Notes: generated by a model not told the origin, from the letters alone. DNA of 64,000 nt from Pseudomonas sp. GOM7 (GCF_026723825.1 NZ_CP113519.1:1302001-1366000); one strand, 5' to 3'; shown: positions 26,606 to 36,760, numbered from the stretch's first letter. Numbers and translations are program-made.

Positions 26606-28210
26606 ATGAAACGGGAAACTACCCAGGTGGTGATAGTCGGTGGCGGCCCCAATGGCATCACCGCGGCGCATTACATGGGCCTTTACGGCATCGATTGCGT
26701 GGTGCTGGAGCTGGCCCAGGGCATCCTGCCGTATCCCCGCGCTGTGGGCATGGACGACGAAGCCCTGCGCGTATTGCAGACCGTGGGTGTGGCCGAGCGT
26801 GCGCACCGCGACATGATCGCCAACGTACCGCTGCGCTACTACAACGCGCGCGGCGTGTGCTTCGCCGAGGTCAAGCCGAGCGTCGCCGACTACGGCTGGC
26901 CGATGCGCAACATCTTCATGCAGCAGTTGCTCGAAGGCACCCTGCGCGAGGAACTGGTGCGCCACGAGGGCGTCGACCTGCGCGAGGGCCACGAGATGCT
27001 GGCGCTGGCGCAGGACGACGACGGCGTCACCCTGCAGGTGCGCGATACCGATGGCGAACCCTACGAACTGCGTGCGCGCTACGTGATCGGCGCCGACGGT
27101 GGCCGTTCCTGCGTGCGCAAGCAACTGGGCATTCCCCTGGTCGGTTTGACCCACCCGCGCAAATGGGTGGTGGTCGATGCCGCCAACGATACCCTGGATG
27201 CGCCCTATACCGCGTTGCATGCCGACCCGCAGCGACCGTTCGTGTGCATCTACCTGCCGTACCGCCAACGCCGCTGGGAGTTCATGCTGCTCGAAGGCGA
27301 GAGCGAGGAGGCCATGTGCGAGGAGGGCAATATCCGTCGCCTGATCCGTGGTCATATCGGCGAGGCCGTGGATCAGTTGGATATCGTCCGCATCCGTGCC
27401 TACACCCACAACTCGCGGGTGGCCGAGCGTTTCGTCAGCGGCCGCGTCGCGCTGATCGGTGACGCCGCGCACATCACCCCGCCGTGGGCCGGCCAGGGCC
27501 TCAACTCCGGCCTGCGTGACGTCGCCAACCTGTGCTGGAAGCTGGCGGCGGTGCTCAAGGGGCGGGCCAACCCGGCGATCATCGAAACCTACGACCAGGA
27601 GCGGCGTGGCCATGCCACCGATCTGATCGCCCTGGCCGACAACATGGGCGCCATGCTGGGCATGACCAACCCCCTGGTGGCCGGCGTGCGGGACTGGCTG
27701 TTCCAGGCGGTGAACACGGTGGACACCCTGCGTTCGCACCTCTCGGAATTCAAGTTCAAGCCCAGGGCCACACTGGCCAAGGGCCTGGTGCACCACGAGC
27801 GTCAGGATCTGCGCGAGGACGATCTGGTCGGCCAACTGTTCATCCAGCCGGACGTGGAAGACGCAACCGGCACCCGCATCCGTCTCGACCAGGTGCTCGG
27901 CCCCTGGTATGCGGTGCTGGGCTACCGCTGCAATCCGCTCGAACAATTGAGCGACGAAACCCAGGCCTTCTGGGCTGGCCTGGAAACCCGCTTCATCCAG
28001 GTCAACCGTTCGCGTAGCGGAGCGCGCAACCAGCCGCTCAGTACCGACGGCGTGATCAGTGTGGAAGACGTCGATAACCGCCTGGCCGAGTGGTTTTCCA
28101 AGGCCCGCGACAACGTCGTGGTGATCCGCCCGGATCGCTTCGTCGCTGCGCTCACCACTCCCGAACGTCTGGACGAGGTGCTGGGCAAGCTGGCCCGGCA
28201 ACTGTCATGA
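26606..28210 (+). CDS. FAD-dependent aromatic hydroxylase, MhpA-like
   Basis: 534 residues of the group A flavoprotein monooxygenase family, closest in look to 3-(3-hydroxyphenyl)propionate hydroxylase MhpA. The FAD-binding GGGPNGITAAHYMGLYG is at the N-terminus, RYVIGADGGRSCVRK is the DG fingerprint, and GRVALIGDAAHITPPWAGQG is the GD motif. The C-terminal thioredoxin-like domain runs to the end. It presumably hydroxylates an aromatic ring with NAD(P)H. It overlaps the following hydratase gene by four bases. Confidence 0.88.
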   Translation: MKRETTQVVIVGGGPNGITAAHYMGLYGIDCVVLELAQGILPYPRAVGMDDEALRVLQTVGVAERAHRDMIANVPLRYYNARGVCFAEVKPSVADYGWPMRNIFMQQLLEGTLREELVRHEGVDLREGHEMLALAQDDDGVTLQVRDTDGEPYELRARYVIGADGGRSCVRKQLGIPLVGLTHPRKWVVVDAANDTLDAPYTALHADPQRPFVCIYLPYRQRRWEFMLLEGESEEAMCEEGNIRRLIRGHIGEAVDQLDIVRIRAYTHNSRVAERFVSGRVALIGDAAHITPPWAGQGLNSGLRDVANLCWKLAAVLKGRANPAIIETYDQERRGHATDLIALADNMGAMLGMTNPLVAGVRDWLFQAVNTVDTLRSHLSEFKFKPRATLAKGLVHHERQDLREDDLVGQLFIQPDVEDATGTRIRLDQVLGPWYAVLGYRCNPLEQLSDETQAFWAGLETRFIQVNRSRSGARNQPLSTDGVISVEDVDNRLAEWFSKARDNVVVIRPDRFVAALTTPERLDEVLGKLARQLS

Positions 28211-28968
28211 GTGGCCTGAGCGAACTGCCTGCCGCGCTGCGCCAGGCGCTGCAGCAGGCCCAGCCGCTGCCTAGGCTGGAGCAGGCCGTGTCGCTGGTGG
28301 AGGGCTACCGCCTGCAGGGCGAGGCGCTGGCGCAGGCTGGCGTGGCCCTCGGCGGTTGGAAGGTGGCCCTGAGCGGTGCGCCAGCCCAGGCGCGCCTGGG
28401 CCTGAGCGAGCCGGTATATGGCTGGCTGAGCGCCGACATGCAGCGCGCGCCCGGCAGCCTGCTGCCGCTGGCGCGGCTGATCGCGCCCAAGCTGGAGGTG
28501 GAAGTGGCCTTCGAGCTGGGCCGCGACATCGCCCCCGGTGAGCATGATGACGTCAGCCTGCTGGCCGCCGTGAGCCGCATGGCGCCGGCCTTCGAGATCG
28601 CCGATTGCCGCTGGCAGGGCTGGCGCTTCGATGCCGGCGCCTTCCTGGCCGACGATGCGGCCGCCGGGTTGTACTGCCTTGGCCCCTGGCAGCGGTTCGA
28701 CGCCCAGGCCTGCCGCCGCATCGAATGTCGCCTGATGCATGACGACGCCGTGCTCGGCAGCGCCGAGGCCGGCGAGATACCCGAACAGAACCTGCTCTGG
28801 CTGCTGCGCCGGCTGCTGGCCGATGGTCAGCCGCTGCGGGCTGGCCAGGTGATTCTGTCCGGGGCGCTGTTGGCACCGTTGGATATCCAGATGGGTGAGT
28901 ACCGCGTACGGATGATGGGAGTAGAGCTGGCTCTAGGCTTCGGACAAGCAAACCAAGAAGGCGCCTAG
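28207..28968 (+). CDS. 2-keto-4-pentenoate hydratase-like protein (MhpD/fumarylacetoacetase superfamily)
   Basis: 253 residues; the ATG overlaps the hydroxylase stop (ATGA). The FAH/MhpD fold is seen in GVALGGWKVALSGAPAQARLG, LIAPKLEVEVAFELGRDI (acidic metal ligands) and ADGQPLRAGQVILSGALLAPL. It would hydrate a 2-oxo-pent-4-enoate-type intermediate after ring cleavage. It is the last gene of the catabolic operon, and the AraC gene follows after 47 bases. Confidence 0.82.
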   Translation: MSGLSELPAALRQALQQAQPLPRLEQAVSLVEGYRLQGEALAQAGVALGGWKVALSGAPAQARLGLSEPVYGWLSADMQRAPGSLLPLARLIAPKLEVEVAFELGRDIAPGEHDDVSLLAAVSRMAPAFEIADCRWQGWRFDAGAFLADDAAAGLYCLGPWQRFDAQACRRIECRLMHDDAVLGSAEAGEIPEQNLLWLLRRLLADGQPLRAGQVILSGALLAPLDIQMGEYRVRMMGVELALGFGQANQEGA

Positions 28969-29015
28969 CCGATCAGGGGACTCCAGGCGGAGAAGCGTGC
29001 AGAGAGGCGATGGTC

Positions 29016-29960
29016 ATGTTCAGTGAAATCCGTTCCTTTTCCGACCCGCAGCAGCATGCCAGTGCCATCCAGGGCTGGCAGCAGGTCTACGACCAGCAAA
29101 GCTGCGGCAGCTTCTCCAGCGAACTGCGCCAGGTGGCGGCTGATCACTTCCAGATATTCCAGGAAAGCCTGGGCAAGCGCACCGTGCAGCATGGCCGTTC
29201 GCCCAAGGGGCGCCTGTGCATCGCCCTGTTGCTGAGTGCCGACCGTTCGCCGTTGGTGTCCGGGCAGAAGGTGGGGGCACACAACGTGGTGCTGCTGCGC
29301 GATGGCGAGGAGTTCCTCCTGCATTCGCCGGAGGGCCTGTGCTTTCTCGGTGCCAACGTCGACCTGGTGCGCTTCGCCAAGCTGGCGGCGCTGGAGCTGT
29401 CCTCGGACAAGCTCGAACTGCTCAGGTCGATGCCGCAAGTGTCGCTGGCCGAGCCAGTGCTGCTGCGTGTGCGCCAGCGTATCTACCCGATCTTCGAGCA
29501 CTTGCTGCAACGCCGTGAGCCGGTCAATGCCGCCGTCGAGAAGATGCTCGAAGACACCCTGCTCGATGCCTTTCTCGACCTGTTCAGCCATGCCAGCGGA
29601 GAGGAGCGTGACCGGCGCGGCAGTTCCGCTGTGTGCGCCTACCTGGTCAAGCGCAGCCAGGAACTGGCAATGGAAGCGGGCAGCGAGTCACCCGTCAGCA
29701 TCATCGACCTGTGCGAACGATTGCGGGTCAGCCGCCGCACGCTGCAGAACAGCTTCCAGGTGATCACCGGCACGCGCCCGGTGGAATACCTGCGCAACCT
29801 GCGCCTGAACGCGGTGCGTCGGCGCCTGATCGAGACCTCGGCAGCCGAGCTCAAGGTCGGTGAGGTGGCGGCGCAGATGGGCTTCTATCACCTCAGCCAT
29901 TTCGCCAGCCACTACCGGGCATTGTTCGGTGAGTATCCGTCGGAAACCCACCGTGCTTGA
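29016..29960 (+). CDS. AraC-family transcriptional regulator
   Basis: 314 residues. ATG 29016 (MFSEIRSFSDP) is preferred over ATG 29010 because AGAGAGG sits eight bases before it. The N-terminal ligand domain of about 200 residues is followed by two helix-turn-helices (IIDLCERLRVSRRTLQNSFQ and VGEVAAQMGFYHLSHFASHYR). The AraC signature GFYHLSHFASHYRALFGEYPSE is complete. It is in the same direction as the catabolic genes and may activate them or act with the upstream IclR protein. Confidence 0.9.
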   Translation: MFSEIRSFSDPQQHASAIQGWQQVYDQQSCGSFSSELRQVAADHFQIFQESLGKRTVQHGRSPKGRLCIALLLSADRSPLVSGQKVGAHNVVLLRDGEEFLLHSPEGLCFLGANVDLVRFAKLAALELSSDKLELLRSMPQVSLAEPVLLRVRQRIYPIFEHLLQRREPVNAAVEKMLEDTLLDAFLDLFSHASGEERDRRGSSAVCAYLVKRSQELAMEAGSESPVSIIDLCERLRVSRRTLQNSFQVITGTRPVEYLRNLRLNAVRRRLIETSAAELKVGEVAAQMGFYHLSHFASHYRALFGEYPSETHRA

Positions 29961-30013
29961 GAGGGGCTTCGGGTAGGCCGCCTGAGGACAGAGCGCCACC
30001 TACCGGCCATGCT

Positions 30014-31975
30014 TCAGGCCACGCGGAAGCGACTGATCTGCTGCTGCAGGTCGCTGCCCAGACGGGCCAGGTCGACGCTGGAGGCGGAGGTTTCCTCGCT
30101 GGCGGCGGCCGACTGCTCGGCGATGTCGCGGATGCTGGAAACGCTGCGGTTGATCTCCTCGGCCACCGAGCTTTGCTGTTCGGAGGCGGTGGCGATCTGC
30201 TGGTTCATCTGCTGGATGCGTGACACTGCTTCGTCGATCTGCTCCAGTGCGGTGCCGGCCTGACGTGCCGCCTCCACGGTGTCGCTGGCCATGCCGCTGC
30301 TCCTGTCCATGACGCTTACGGCGCTTTCGGCACCGTTCTGCAGGGCGGCGATCAACTGTTCGATCTGCGCGGTGGACTCCTGCGTGCGCCGTGCCAGGGC
30401 GCGGACTTCGTCGGCGACCACGGCAAAACCACGGCCTGCCTCACCGGCACGGGCCGCTTCGATGGCGGCGTTGAGCGCCAGCAGGTTGGTCTGCTCGGCG
30501 ATGCCCTTGATCACGTCGAGCACGGTGCCGATATTGGCGCTGTCGCCCTTGAGGCGGGTAATGGTTTCCACCGATTCCTCGACCGTTTGCGCCAGGCGTT
30601 CGATGCGCTCGATGGCCTGCTTCACCACGGCGCCACCCTGGCGGGTCTGGCCTTCGGCTTCGCTGGCCGAGTTGGCGGCGCTTTCGGCGTTGCGCGCGAC
30701 GTCCAGTACCGTGGCAGTCATTTCGTTCATGGCGGTGGCGACCTGTTCGGTCTCCATGCGCTGCTGGGTGACGCCGGCGCTGGTCTGTTCGGTCACTGCC
30801 GAGAGTTCTTCTGCCGCCGTTGCGAGCTGGGTAATGCCAGCGCCGAGTGTGCCGATCAGGTCGCGCAGGCTGCTGGCCATCTCCTGCATGGCCTGCATCA
30901 ACTGGCCGAGTTCATCGCGACGGTCGCTGGCGATGTTCATGGTCAGATCGCCAGCGGCTATCTGCCGGGCAATGCCAACGACCTTTTGCAGCGGGCCGAC
31001 TATCACCTGGGTGATGCCCAGAGCGCAGAGCAGTCCAAGGATGATCGCCACCACGGCGGCGCCGATGAGCATGCTCTTGGCGTCGCTCGAGCCGCTTTCC
31101 AGCAATCCTCGCTGCAGAAGCATGGCCTGGCTGGAAGCCTTGGCCACCTTTTGCGCGCTCTCGTTCATTTCCTCTTCGGACTGGTCGAGTTCACTGATGG
31201 ACTTGCGCAGTTCGGCGAAATGCTGGCGATAGTTGGCGAGTTGCGTGGAGGCTTCCTTCAGCAGTTGCTGGATGGAAGGCTCCGTGCTCATGCGCGCGAG
31301 ATTCTGGATATCGCTCTGCATGGAGGTGTAGATCTCATCCAGTTGCTGGACGTAGCGCTCATCGGCACGCAGCAGGAAGTTCTTTTCCTGGCGTCTCGAC
31401 TCCAGTACGGCCTCGACCAGGTCATGGGCCTTGTTGCTCTGCTCGAACAGCTCGGCGCTGCCCTGGTAGTTGCCTTGGTTGATCTGCTCGATGGTGGCCT
31501 GGCGTAGCGCCTGGTTCAAGGCTTCGAGGCGTTGCGTCGCGCCTCGGGCCGCTTCCTCCATGGCCTTCTGTGCGGTCTGGTTGAGCTCGGTGGCTTTCTG
31601 CAGGTCGAGCAACTGGTCGTGATAGTTCTTCACGTCCGTCTGCACCTGGCGCATCAGTTCCTTGTTCTGCGGTAATTGCAGGCGTATTTCGTTTTCCTGG
31701 GCCTGCTTGCCGACGTCCTCGGCAAACTGGACGGCCTTGTCCAGATACTGGTTGTTGCCGCGGATGATGTAATTCTTTTCCTGCTGTCGTGCCTGGCTCA
31801 GCGTTCTGTCCATGGCGTTGACGAATTGCAGGTTGTCCATGCGGCGCAGGCTGGTATCCATCGCCCAGTGGCCTACCCAGGCCATACACAGGGTAATCAG
31901 CATGAGAAGGCCGAAGCCGGTCATCAGTTTTTTACGGACGCTCAGGTCGAGCAAGGTTCGGGTCAGTGCATTCAT
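30014..31975 (-). CDS. Methyl-accepting chemotaxis protein with HBM-type sensor
   Basis: 653 residues from ATG 31975 ([20 protein letters not shown]), as the frame above it is not credible. TM1 is at about 15-35, a periplasmic all-helical domain of about 245 residues with [14 protein letters not shown] and [13 protein letters not shown] (paired repeats typical of helical bimodular sensors, as in McpS) follows, and TM2 is near 290-310. HAMP and the signalling tip [35 protein letters not shown] complete it. HBM receptors sense organic acids. The ligand here is not known, and it may serve taxis to substrates of the neighbouring operons. Confidence 0.93.
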   Translation of the reverse strand: MNALTRTLLDLSVRKKLMTGFGLLMLITLCMAWVGHWAMDTSLRRMDNLQFVNAMDRTLSQARQQEKNYIIRGNNQYLDKAVQFAEDVGKQAQENEIRLQLPQNKELMRQVQTDVKNYHDQLLDLQKATELNQTAQKAMEEAARGATQRLEALNQALRQATIEQINQGNYQGSAELFEQSNKAHDLVEAVLESRRQEKNFLLRADERYVQQLDEIYTSMQSDIQNLARMSTEPSIQQLLKEASTQLANYRQHFAELRKSISELDQSEEEMNESAQKVAKASSQAMLLQRGLLESGSSDAKSMLIGAAVVAIILGLLCALGITQVIVGPLQKVVGIARQIAAGDLTMNIASDRRDELGQLMQAMQEMASSLRDLIGTLGAGITQLATAAEELSAVTEQTSAGVTQQRMETEQVATAMNEMTATVLDVARNAESAANSASEAEGQTRQGGAVVKQAIERIERLAQTVEESVETITRLKGDSANIGTVLDVIKGIAEQTNLLALNAAIEAARAGEAGRGFAVVADEVRALARRTQESTAQIEQLIAALQNGAESAVSVMDRSSGMASDTVEAARQAGTALEQIDEAVSRIQQMNQQIATASEQQSSVAEEINRSVSSIRDIAEQSAAASEETSASSVDLARLGSDLQQQISRFRVA

Positions 31976-32321
31976 GGTCTTTCCTGTTTTTATGGGGTTT
32001 TTTCGCGCGCAGGTGCGCAGGAAATGCCTCAGCACGCATGCAAGGCTTGGCTGGGCTGTATGAACGAAACGAGGGCAGCGAAGGGGACGGAGGCTGGGTG
32101 CTGATCGATGATCTGCCCAGCCGGGTGGGGGACTTGTGGGGCGGGAAAAGGCAAAGCCCTTGCAGACACCCTGCAAATGTTTTTGCCAGCAGAAAGACCT
32201 ACTGACTCAGTCAGAATAACAGTCGAGCTAATGGTAGCAATATGCTTTCATGGATTTTGCGGAAATTGGCCAGTTATGACCTGAAATTGGCTTTTTACTG
32301 GAACATATGTCCAAAAAACCT
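31976..32321. other. Intergenic region upstream of the chemoreceptor gene
   Basis: 346 bases. The left part (to about 32170) is GC-rich and looks like the chemoreceptor leader, although open frames cross it. The right part (32200-32320) is AT-rich with two similar words GAAATTGGC (32259 and 32283) spaced 24 bases apart. The IclR gene ends at its right edge. I see no strong terminator or promoter. Confidence 0.5.
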
Positions 32322-33092
32322 TCATTTTTTTCCCAGCTCGAGCGAGATGGCGTCAGCACACTGCTGCAGGCTTTCCCGGTAGCGTTCACGTGCCACCGGG
32401 CTGTCCATCACTGCTTCCGGGCCTGACAGGTTGATCGCCGCCACCACGTCGCCACGATGATCGCGCACGGCGCAGGCGATGGCGGTGGAGTAGTCGGAAC
32501 GGTGCATCACCCAGCCACGCTCGCGGTCGCGTTCGAGCAGTTGTTGCAGCTCGGGCAGGGTCTTCGGCGCGGGTGGCGGGTAGTCGTCCAGGCGCACGTG
32601 CTGGTAGAGCGTGTCCAGCTCCATGGGCGTCAGGCCGCTGAGCAGCATGCGGCCCATGGCCGTGCAGTGGCAGGGAATGCGCGTGCCGATGGGGATGTTC
32701 ACCGACAGCCGTTGTGCGGCGAAGGCGCGGCCGATGTAAAGGCTGTCGGTCTGCTCGCGGATCGACAGGTGGCACGACAGCGAGGTGCGGTCGCGCAGGG
32801 CATTGAGGTGCGGCATGGCGATGTCCACCAGGTCGCGGCTGGCCAGGTAGGCGAAGCCGTCGCAGAGCACCTGCGGGCCCAGCTCGTAGCTGTTCTTGCC
32901 GAGCTTGCGCAGGTAGCCCATGTCGGTGAGCGTGACCAGGATGCGGTAGATGGCCGAGACGCTGACGCCGAGGCGCTCGGCGATGGTGTTGCTGCTCAGG
33001 CTGCGCTCGCTGGCGTTGAACATCTGCAGGATGCTCAGGCCGCGTTGCAGCGCGGGGACACGGTAGTCCAGTTCGTCTTCGTGGATGCCCAT
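32322..33092 (-). CDS. IclR-family regulator of the sarcosine/N-methylglutamate oxidase operon
   Basis: 256 residues from ATG 33092 (MGIHEDELDYRVPALQRG); the frame open to 33137 enters a repeat. The HTH is LSSNTIAERLGVSVSAIYRIL, and the effector domain holds RIPCHCTAMGRMLLSGL and AIACAVRDHRGDVVAAINLSGP. It is the last gene of the minus-strand run purU-folD-soxBDAG-iclR, separated from soxG by a 57-base palindromic repeat, and probably regulates that operon. Confidence 0.88.
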   Translation of the reverse strand: MGIHEDELDYRVPALQRGLSILQMFNASERSLSSNTIAERLGVSVSAIYRILVTLTDMGYLRKLGKNSYELGPQVLCDGFAYLASRDLVDIAMPHLNALRDRTSLSCHLSIREQTDSLYIGRAFAAQRLSVNIPIGTRIPCHCTAMGRMLLSGLTPMELDTLYQHVRLDDYPPPAPKTLPELQQLLERDRERGWVMHRSDYSTAIACAVRDHRGDVVAAINLSGPEAVMDSPVARERYRESLQQCADAISLELGKK

Positions 33093-33121
33093 GATGCTTT
33101 CCTCGGTGGCGTTGGGGACGA

Positions 33122-33178
33122 GGTGCGCACGGCGCACCCTACGTGTGGCTCATGGCTGTAGGGTGCGCTGTGCGCACC
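33122..33178. repeat. 57-bp palindromic repeat, copy A
   Basis: Two 21-base arms, the right one starting GTAGGGTGCGC, flank a 15-base centre. The same arrangement and exact length recur at 58682-58738, and a single arm occurs at 43189-43209. It is non-coding and lies between soxG and the IclR gene. It is probably a REP-like element and could fold into a strong hairpin in mRNA. Confidence 0.8.
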
Positions 33179-33186
33179 GGCGGGGT

Positions 33187-33861
33187 TTAGGGCAGGGCGT
33201 CGATGCCGACCGGCTGGCCACCGAACTCCTGCATGGCATCGAGCATCACGCCCCAGAAGTAGTGCACCGAGGCGCGGTCGCAGAGGAGGTGCAGGCACGG
33301 CACTTCGCCCAACGGCAGGTTAGCGACTATGACGTTGACCCGCGCCGCCGAGGTCTGCGCCACCTGGCCGACGGCGAAGGCTTGCGGGCTGAGGTCGACG
33401 CCGCAGAGCTTGGCCATCACCTCGGCTCCGCAAGTGCCGCTGAGCACCAGCCAGGCGTGGCTGTCCTGACGTGGCAGCAGGTACTGGCCGGCACTGGCCT
33501 GCCATTGGCCTTCCTCGCGCTGCGCTTTGCTGCCGGCATCGTGCAGGCTGCCGAGCAGCAGGTACTCGGTCTGCGACAGGCGCAGCACATGGCCGCCATC
33601 GGCCTGGCTCAGTGCCTGGTTGGGCGCTTGCGGCAACCGGTAGCCCAGCGCGCCCAGGTACTCGGCGGCGGCCGGGCCGCGCAGGCCGTAGCGAGCGAGG
33701 TTGGTCAGGTCGAGCAGGGCGCAGTGGCCCAGCAGGGCGCTTTCGTCGCCCTGGCCGTAGGTGGTGACGATGCAGCTCTCGCCGAACGGGGCGAGAGTGG
33801 CGCCGGCCTGCAGGCGATAGAGCGGGCTGCGCGCTGCGAATTGATTGGCTTGGAGGGTCAT
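33187..33861 (-). CDS. soxG: Sarcosine oxidase gamma subunit / N-methylglutamate dehydrogenase subunit D
   Basis: 224 residues from ATG 33861 (MTLQANQFAARSPLYRL). The GcvT-like gamma-subunit fold is seen in LLDLTNLARYGLRGPAAAEYLGALG and LRLSQTEYLLLGSLHD. It packs against the alpha subunit of heterotetrameric sarcosine oxidase. It starts one base after the alpha-subunit stop. In N-methylglutamate dehydrogenase the homologue is MgdD; the two cannot be told apart by eye. Confidence 0.87.
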   Translation of the reverse strand: MTLQANQFAARSPLYRLQAGATLAPFGESCIVTTYGQGDESALLGHCALLDLTNLARYGLRGPAAAEYLGALGYRLPQAPNQALSQADGGHVLRLSQTEYLLLGSLHDAGSKAQREEGQWQASAGQYLLPRQDSHAWLVLSGTCGAEVMAKLCGVDLSPQAFAVGQVAQTSAARVNVIVANLPLGEVPCLHLLCDRASVHYFWGVMLDAMQEFGGQPVGIDALP

Positions 33862-33862
33862 C

Positions 33863-36760
33863 TCACAGCTCCTGGCGTTTGCTTTCAGGGTCATAGAAGG
33901 GCAGCTTCACCACCGTGGCCTGCACCACCTCGCCGCCTTCGACGCGGATCGGCAGGCGCTGGCCCGGCGCGGCCTGGTCGGGCGCGCAGTAGGCCAGGCC
34001 GATGATCTGGCCGAGGGTTTGCGAGTATTCGCAGGAGGTGACGTTGCCGCTGATGTCCGGCCCCTTGAGCACCAGATGGCCTTCCAGCGGCTGGCTGCTG
34101 CCCTTGGGCAAGGTGAAGCCGACCAGCTTGCGGATCGGCGGCTGCGCTTCGAGGATCTGCACCGAGCGTTTGCCGACGAAGAACGGCTTGCTGCGGGCGA
34201 TGGCCCAGCCCATGTCGATCTCGGCCGGACTGGTCATGCCATCGGTGTCCTGGCCGATGATCACGTGGCCCTTCTCCAGGCGCAGCAGGCGCTGCGTCTC
34301 GACGCCGAAGGGGCGAATGTCGAACTCCCGACCGGCTTCCATCAGTGCATCCCACAGGGCTTCGCCGTAGCGCGCCGGGACGTGGATTTCGTAGCCCAGT
34401 TCACCGACGAAACCGACCCGCAGCAGGCGGGCGGGAATACCCGCGACTGTGCCCAGGCGCACCGCCAGGTAGGGGAAGCCCTCGGCGGACAGATCGACAT
34501 CGCTGCACAGCTTGGCCAGCACCTTGCGCGAGTCCGGCCCGGCCAGGTTGACCGCGGCCAGCGCGGCGGTGACGTTGGTGATGTCGACGTTCAGGCGCCA
34601 CTGCGCGTTCCACTTGAGCATCTGCTGGTAGACGCGGTCGACGCCGCTGGTGGTGGCGCTGACGTAGAAGTGCTCGTCTTTGAGGCGCGCGCAGACGCCG
34701 TCGTCGATCACCACGCCGTGCTCATTGGTCATCAGCGCATAGCGCGAGCGGCCCACCGGCTGCTTGGCGAAGGCGAAGGTGTAGAGGCGCTCTAGCAGCT
34801 CGGCGGCGTCCGGGCCGCGCACGTCGAGGCCGCCCAGGGTGGAGACGTCGATCAGGCCGACCTTCTCACGTACCTGGCGCGCCTCGGCCTGCATGCAGGC
34901 GTCGCGCTCCTCCGGCTTGCCGTAGTAGGCCGGGCGCTGCCAGATGCCGACGGGCATCATCTTCGCCCCCAGTTCCAGGTGCCGTGCGTGCATGGCGGTT
35001 TGCCGATACGGATCGAAGCCACGGCCGGCGACCTGCGCCAGGGTTTCCGGGCAGAACGGCGGGCGCGCGGTGGTCACCCCGGTTTCGCCGACGCTGCGCC
35101 CCGTGGCCTGGGCCACCAGGCGCGCGGTGGGCAGCGCCGAGTGGCGGCCCTGCGAGGGGCCCATACCGACGGTGGAGAAGCGCTTGACCAGCTGCACGTC
35201 GCGGTAACCGTGGCGGGTGGCATTGACGATATCGCGCACCTGCAGGTCTTCGTCGAAATCGACGAACTCCTTGCCCTTGGGATGGGGGAAGATCGGCCAG
35301 GGAAAGTTGACTTGCGGCTCGCTTGGCAGCTCGCGCAGCGGCTGACTGGCTTCCAAGCCGAGGGCGGCGAGTGCGCGGAGGGCGCCGTTGGTGGCATCGG
35401 CGAGCAGCGCGTCGAGGGCGTTGCGGCCGTTGACCGAGCCGACCACCTGCAACCCGCTCGGCAGGCCGGACAGGCTGAAGGCGGCGCTGGTGTCGTCGTA
35501 GGCCAGCTTGCCGCCGGCCTGGCACGGCAACTGGTAGACCGGCATGTAGCCGGCGGACATGCACAGCAGGTCGCAGTCGATGCGCAGGCCGCTGCCCGCC
35601 ACCTTGCCCTGGCCGCTGATGCGGCGTACGTCCACGGCGTTCAGGTGCTTGTCGCCCAGCGCTTCGTAGACCGTGCTGCCGGTATGGCAGGCAACACCAC
35701 GGGTTTGCAGGGCGATGGCCAGACTGGCGTCATTGGCGCGTTCGCGCATGTCCACCAGGGCGGCGACCTCGACGCCGGCATCGAGCAGGTCGAGGGCGGC
35801 CAGGTAGCCGTCGTCGTTGCCGGTCAGTACCACGGCACGCTGGCCCGGCTTGACCGCGTAGAGCTTGATCAGACGCTGCGCGGCGCTGGTCAGCAGCACG
35901 CCGGGCAGGTCGTTGTTGCGAAACACCACCGGCTGGTCGAAGGCGCCAGCCGCGACGATGCACTGGCGGGCGCGCACCTTGTACATGCGATTGCCCTGGA
36001 TCACCGGCAGGTAGTGATCGGTGAACCAGGCGTTGCAGGTGGCTTCCTTGAGGATGCGGATATTGGCGTGGCCTTCGACGGCGGTCAGCAGTTCGGCGCG
36101 CAGCTCGGCGGCACGTTTGCCTTCGATGTCGAAGCGGGCCCAGGCCAGCGCGCCGCCGAGGTAGTTCTGCTGTTCGATCAGCAGCACCTTGGCGCCGGCG
36201 TTGGCAGCGCTCAGCGCCGCGCACAGGCCGGCCGGGCCAGCACCGATCACCGCCAGATCGGTGAACAGGAAGGCCTTGTCGTGGTACTGCGGCTGCAGCT
36301 TGAGGTTGAGCACACCGAGCCCGGCTTTCTTGCGGATCAAGGGTTCCCAGACCTTCCACATGCCCTTGGGCTTGTAGAACGAGCGGTAGTAGAAGCCCAC
36401 CGGCATGAACCTGGAGAAGTGCCCGAGCAGGGCGTCTCGGTCCTTGTCCAGGCTGCCGTTGTAGTTCTGCGCGGTGACGTCGAGGCCAGCGGCCAGCGGC
36501 TGCATATCGGCCAGCACGTTGGGCTCGTCCGGCAGTTGCACCAGGGTGTTGGCGTCCTGCCCTGCCATCGACAGCGGGCCGCGCGGGCGGTGGTACTTGA
36601 ACGAGCGCGACAGCAGCCAGCGCTGGTTGGCCAGCAGGGCACTGGCGATGCTGTCGCCGGCCAGGCCCTGGTAGGTGGTGCTCTCGAAGTCGAAGCTGAC
36701 GGGGTGGTTGCGATCGATCAGCAGGCCCAGCGGGGCCGGCAGGCGGGCAGCGGCGCTCAT
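33863..36760 (-). CDS. soxA: Sarcosine oxidase alpha subunit / N-methylglutamate dehydrogenase subunit C
   Basis: 965 residues, normal alpha-subunit length. The N-terminal ferredoxin-like plug (TYQGLAGDSIASALLANQ) precedes a FAD/NAD(P)-binding domain with GAGPAG at 173-178 and AGAFDQPVVFRNNDLPGVLL, then a C-terminal GcvT-type folate-binding domain (about residue 590 on) with VGLIDVSTLGGLDVRGPDAAELLERL. The tetrahydrofolate domain captures the methyl-derived carbon as methylene-THF. ATG 36760 overlaps the soxD stop by four bases. The longer open frame to 37081 is a shadow over soxD. Confidence 0.94.
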   Translation of the reverse strand: MSAAARLPAPLGLLIDRNHPVSFDFESTTYQGLAGDSIASALLANQRWLLSRSFKYHRPRGPLSMAGQDANTLVQLPDEPNVLADMQPLAAGLDVTAQNYNGSLDKDRDALLGHFSRFMPVGFYYRSFYKPKGMWKVWEPLIRKKAGLGVLNLKLQPQYHDKAFLFTDLAVIGAGPAGLCAALSAANAGAKVLLIEQQNYLGGALAWARFDIEGKRAAELRAELLTAVEGHANIRILKEATCNAWFTDHYLPVIQGNRMYKVRARQCIVAAGAFDQPVVFRNNDLPGVLLTSAAQRLIKLYAVKPGQRAVVLTGNDDGYLAALDLLDAGVEVAALVDMRERANDASLAIALQTRGVACHTGSTVYEALGDKHLNAVDVRRISGQGKVAGSGLRIDCDLLCMSAGYMPVYQLPCQAGGKLAYDDTSAAFSLSGLPSGLQVVGSVNGRNALDALLADATNGALRALAALGLEASQPLRELPSEPQVNFPWPIFPHPKGKEFVDFDEDLQVRDIVNATRHGYRDVQLVKRFSTVGMGPSQGRHSALPTARLVAQATGRSVGETGVTTARPPFCPETLAQVAGRGFDPYRQTAMHARHLELGAKMMPVGIWQRPAYYGKPEERDACMQAEARQVREKVGLIDVSTLGGLDVRGPDAAELLERLYTFAFAKQPVGRSRYALMTNEHGVVIDDGVCARLKDEHFYVSATTSGVDRVYQQMLKWNAQWRLNVDITNVTAALAAVNLAGPDSRKVLAKLCSDVDLSAEGFPYLAVRLGTVAGIPARLLRVGFVGELGYEIHVPARYGEALWDALMEAGREFDIRPFGVETQRLLRLEKGHVIIGQDTDGMTSPAEIDMGWAIARSKPFFVGKRSVQILEAQPPIRKLVGFTLPKGSSQPLEGHLVLKGPDISGNVTSCEYSQTLGQIIGLAYCAPDQAAPGQRLPIRVEGGEVVQATVVKLPFYDPESKRQEL

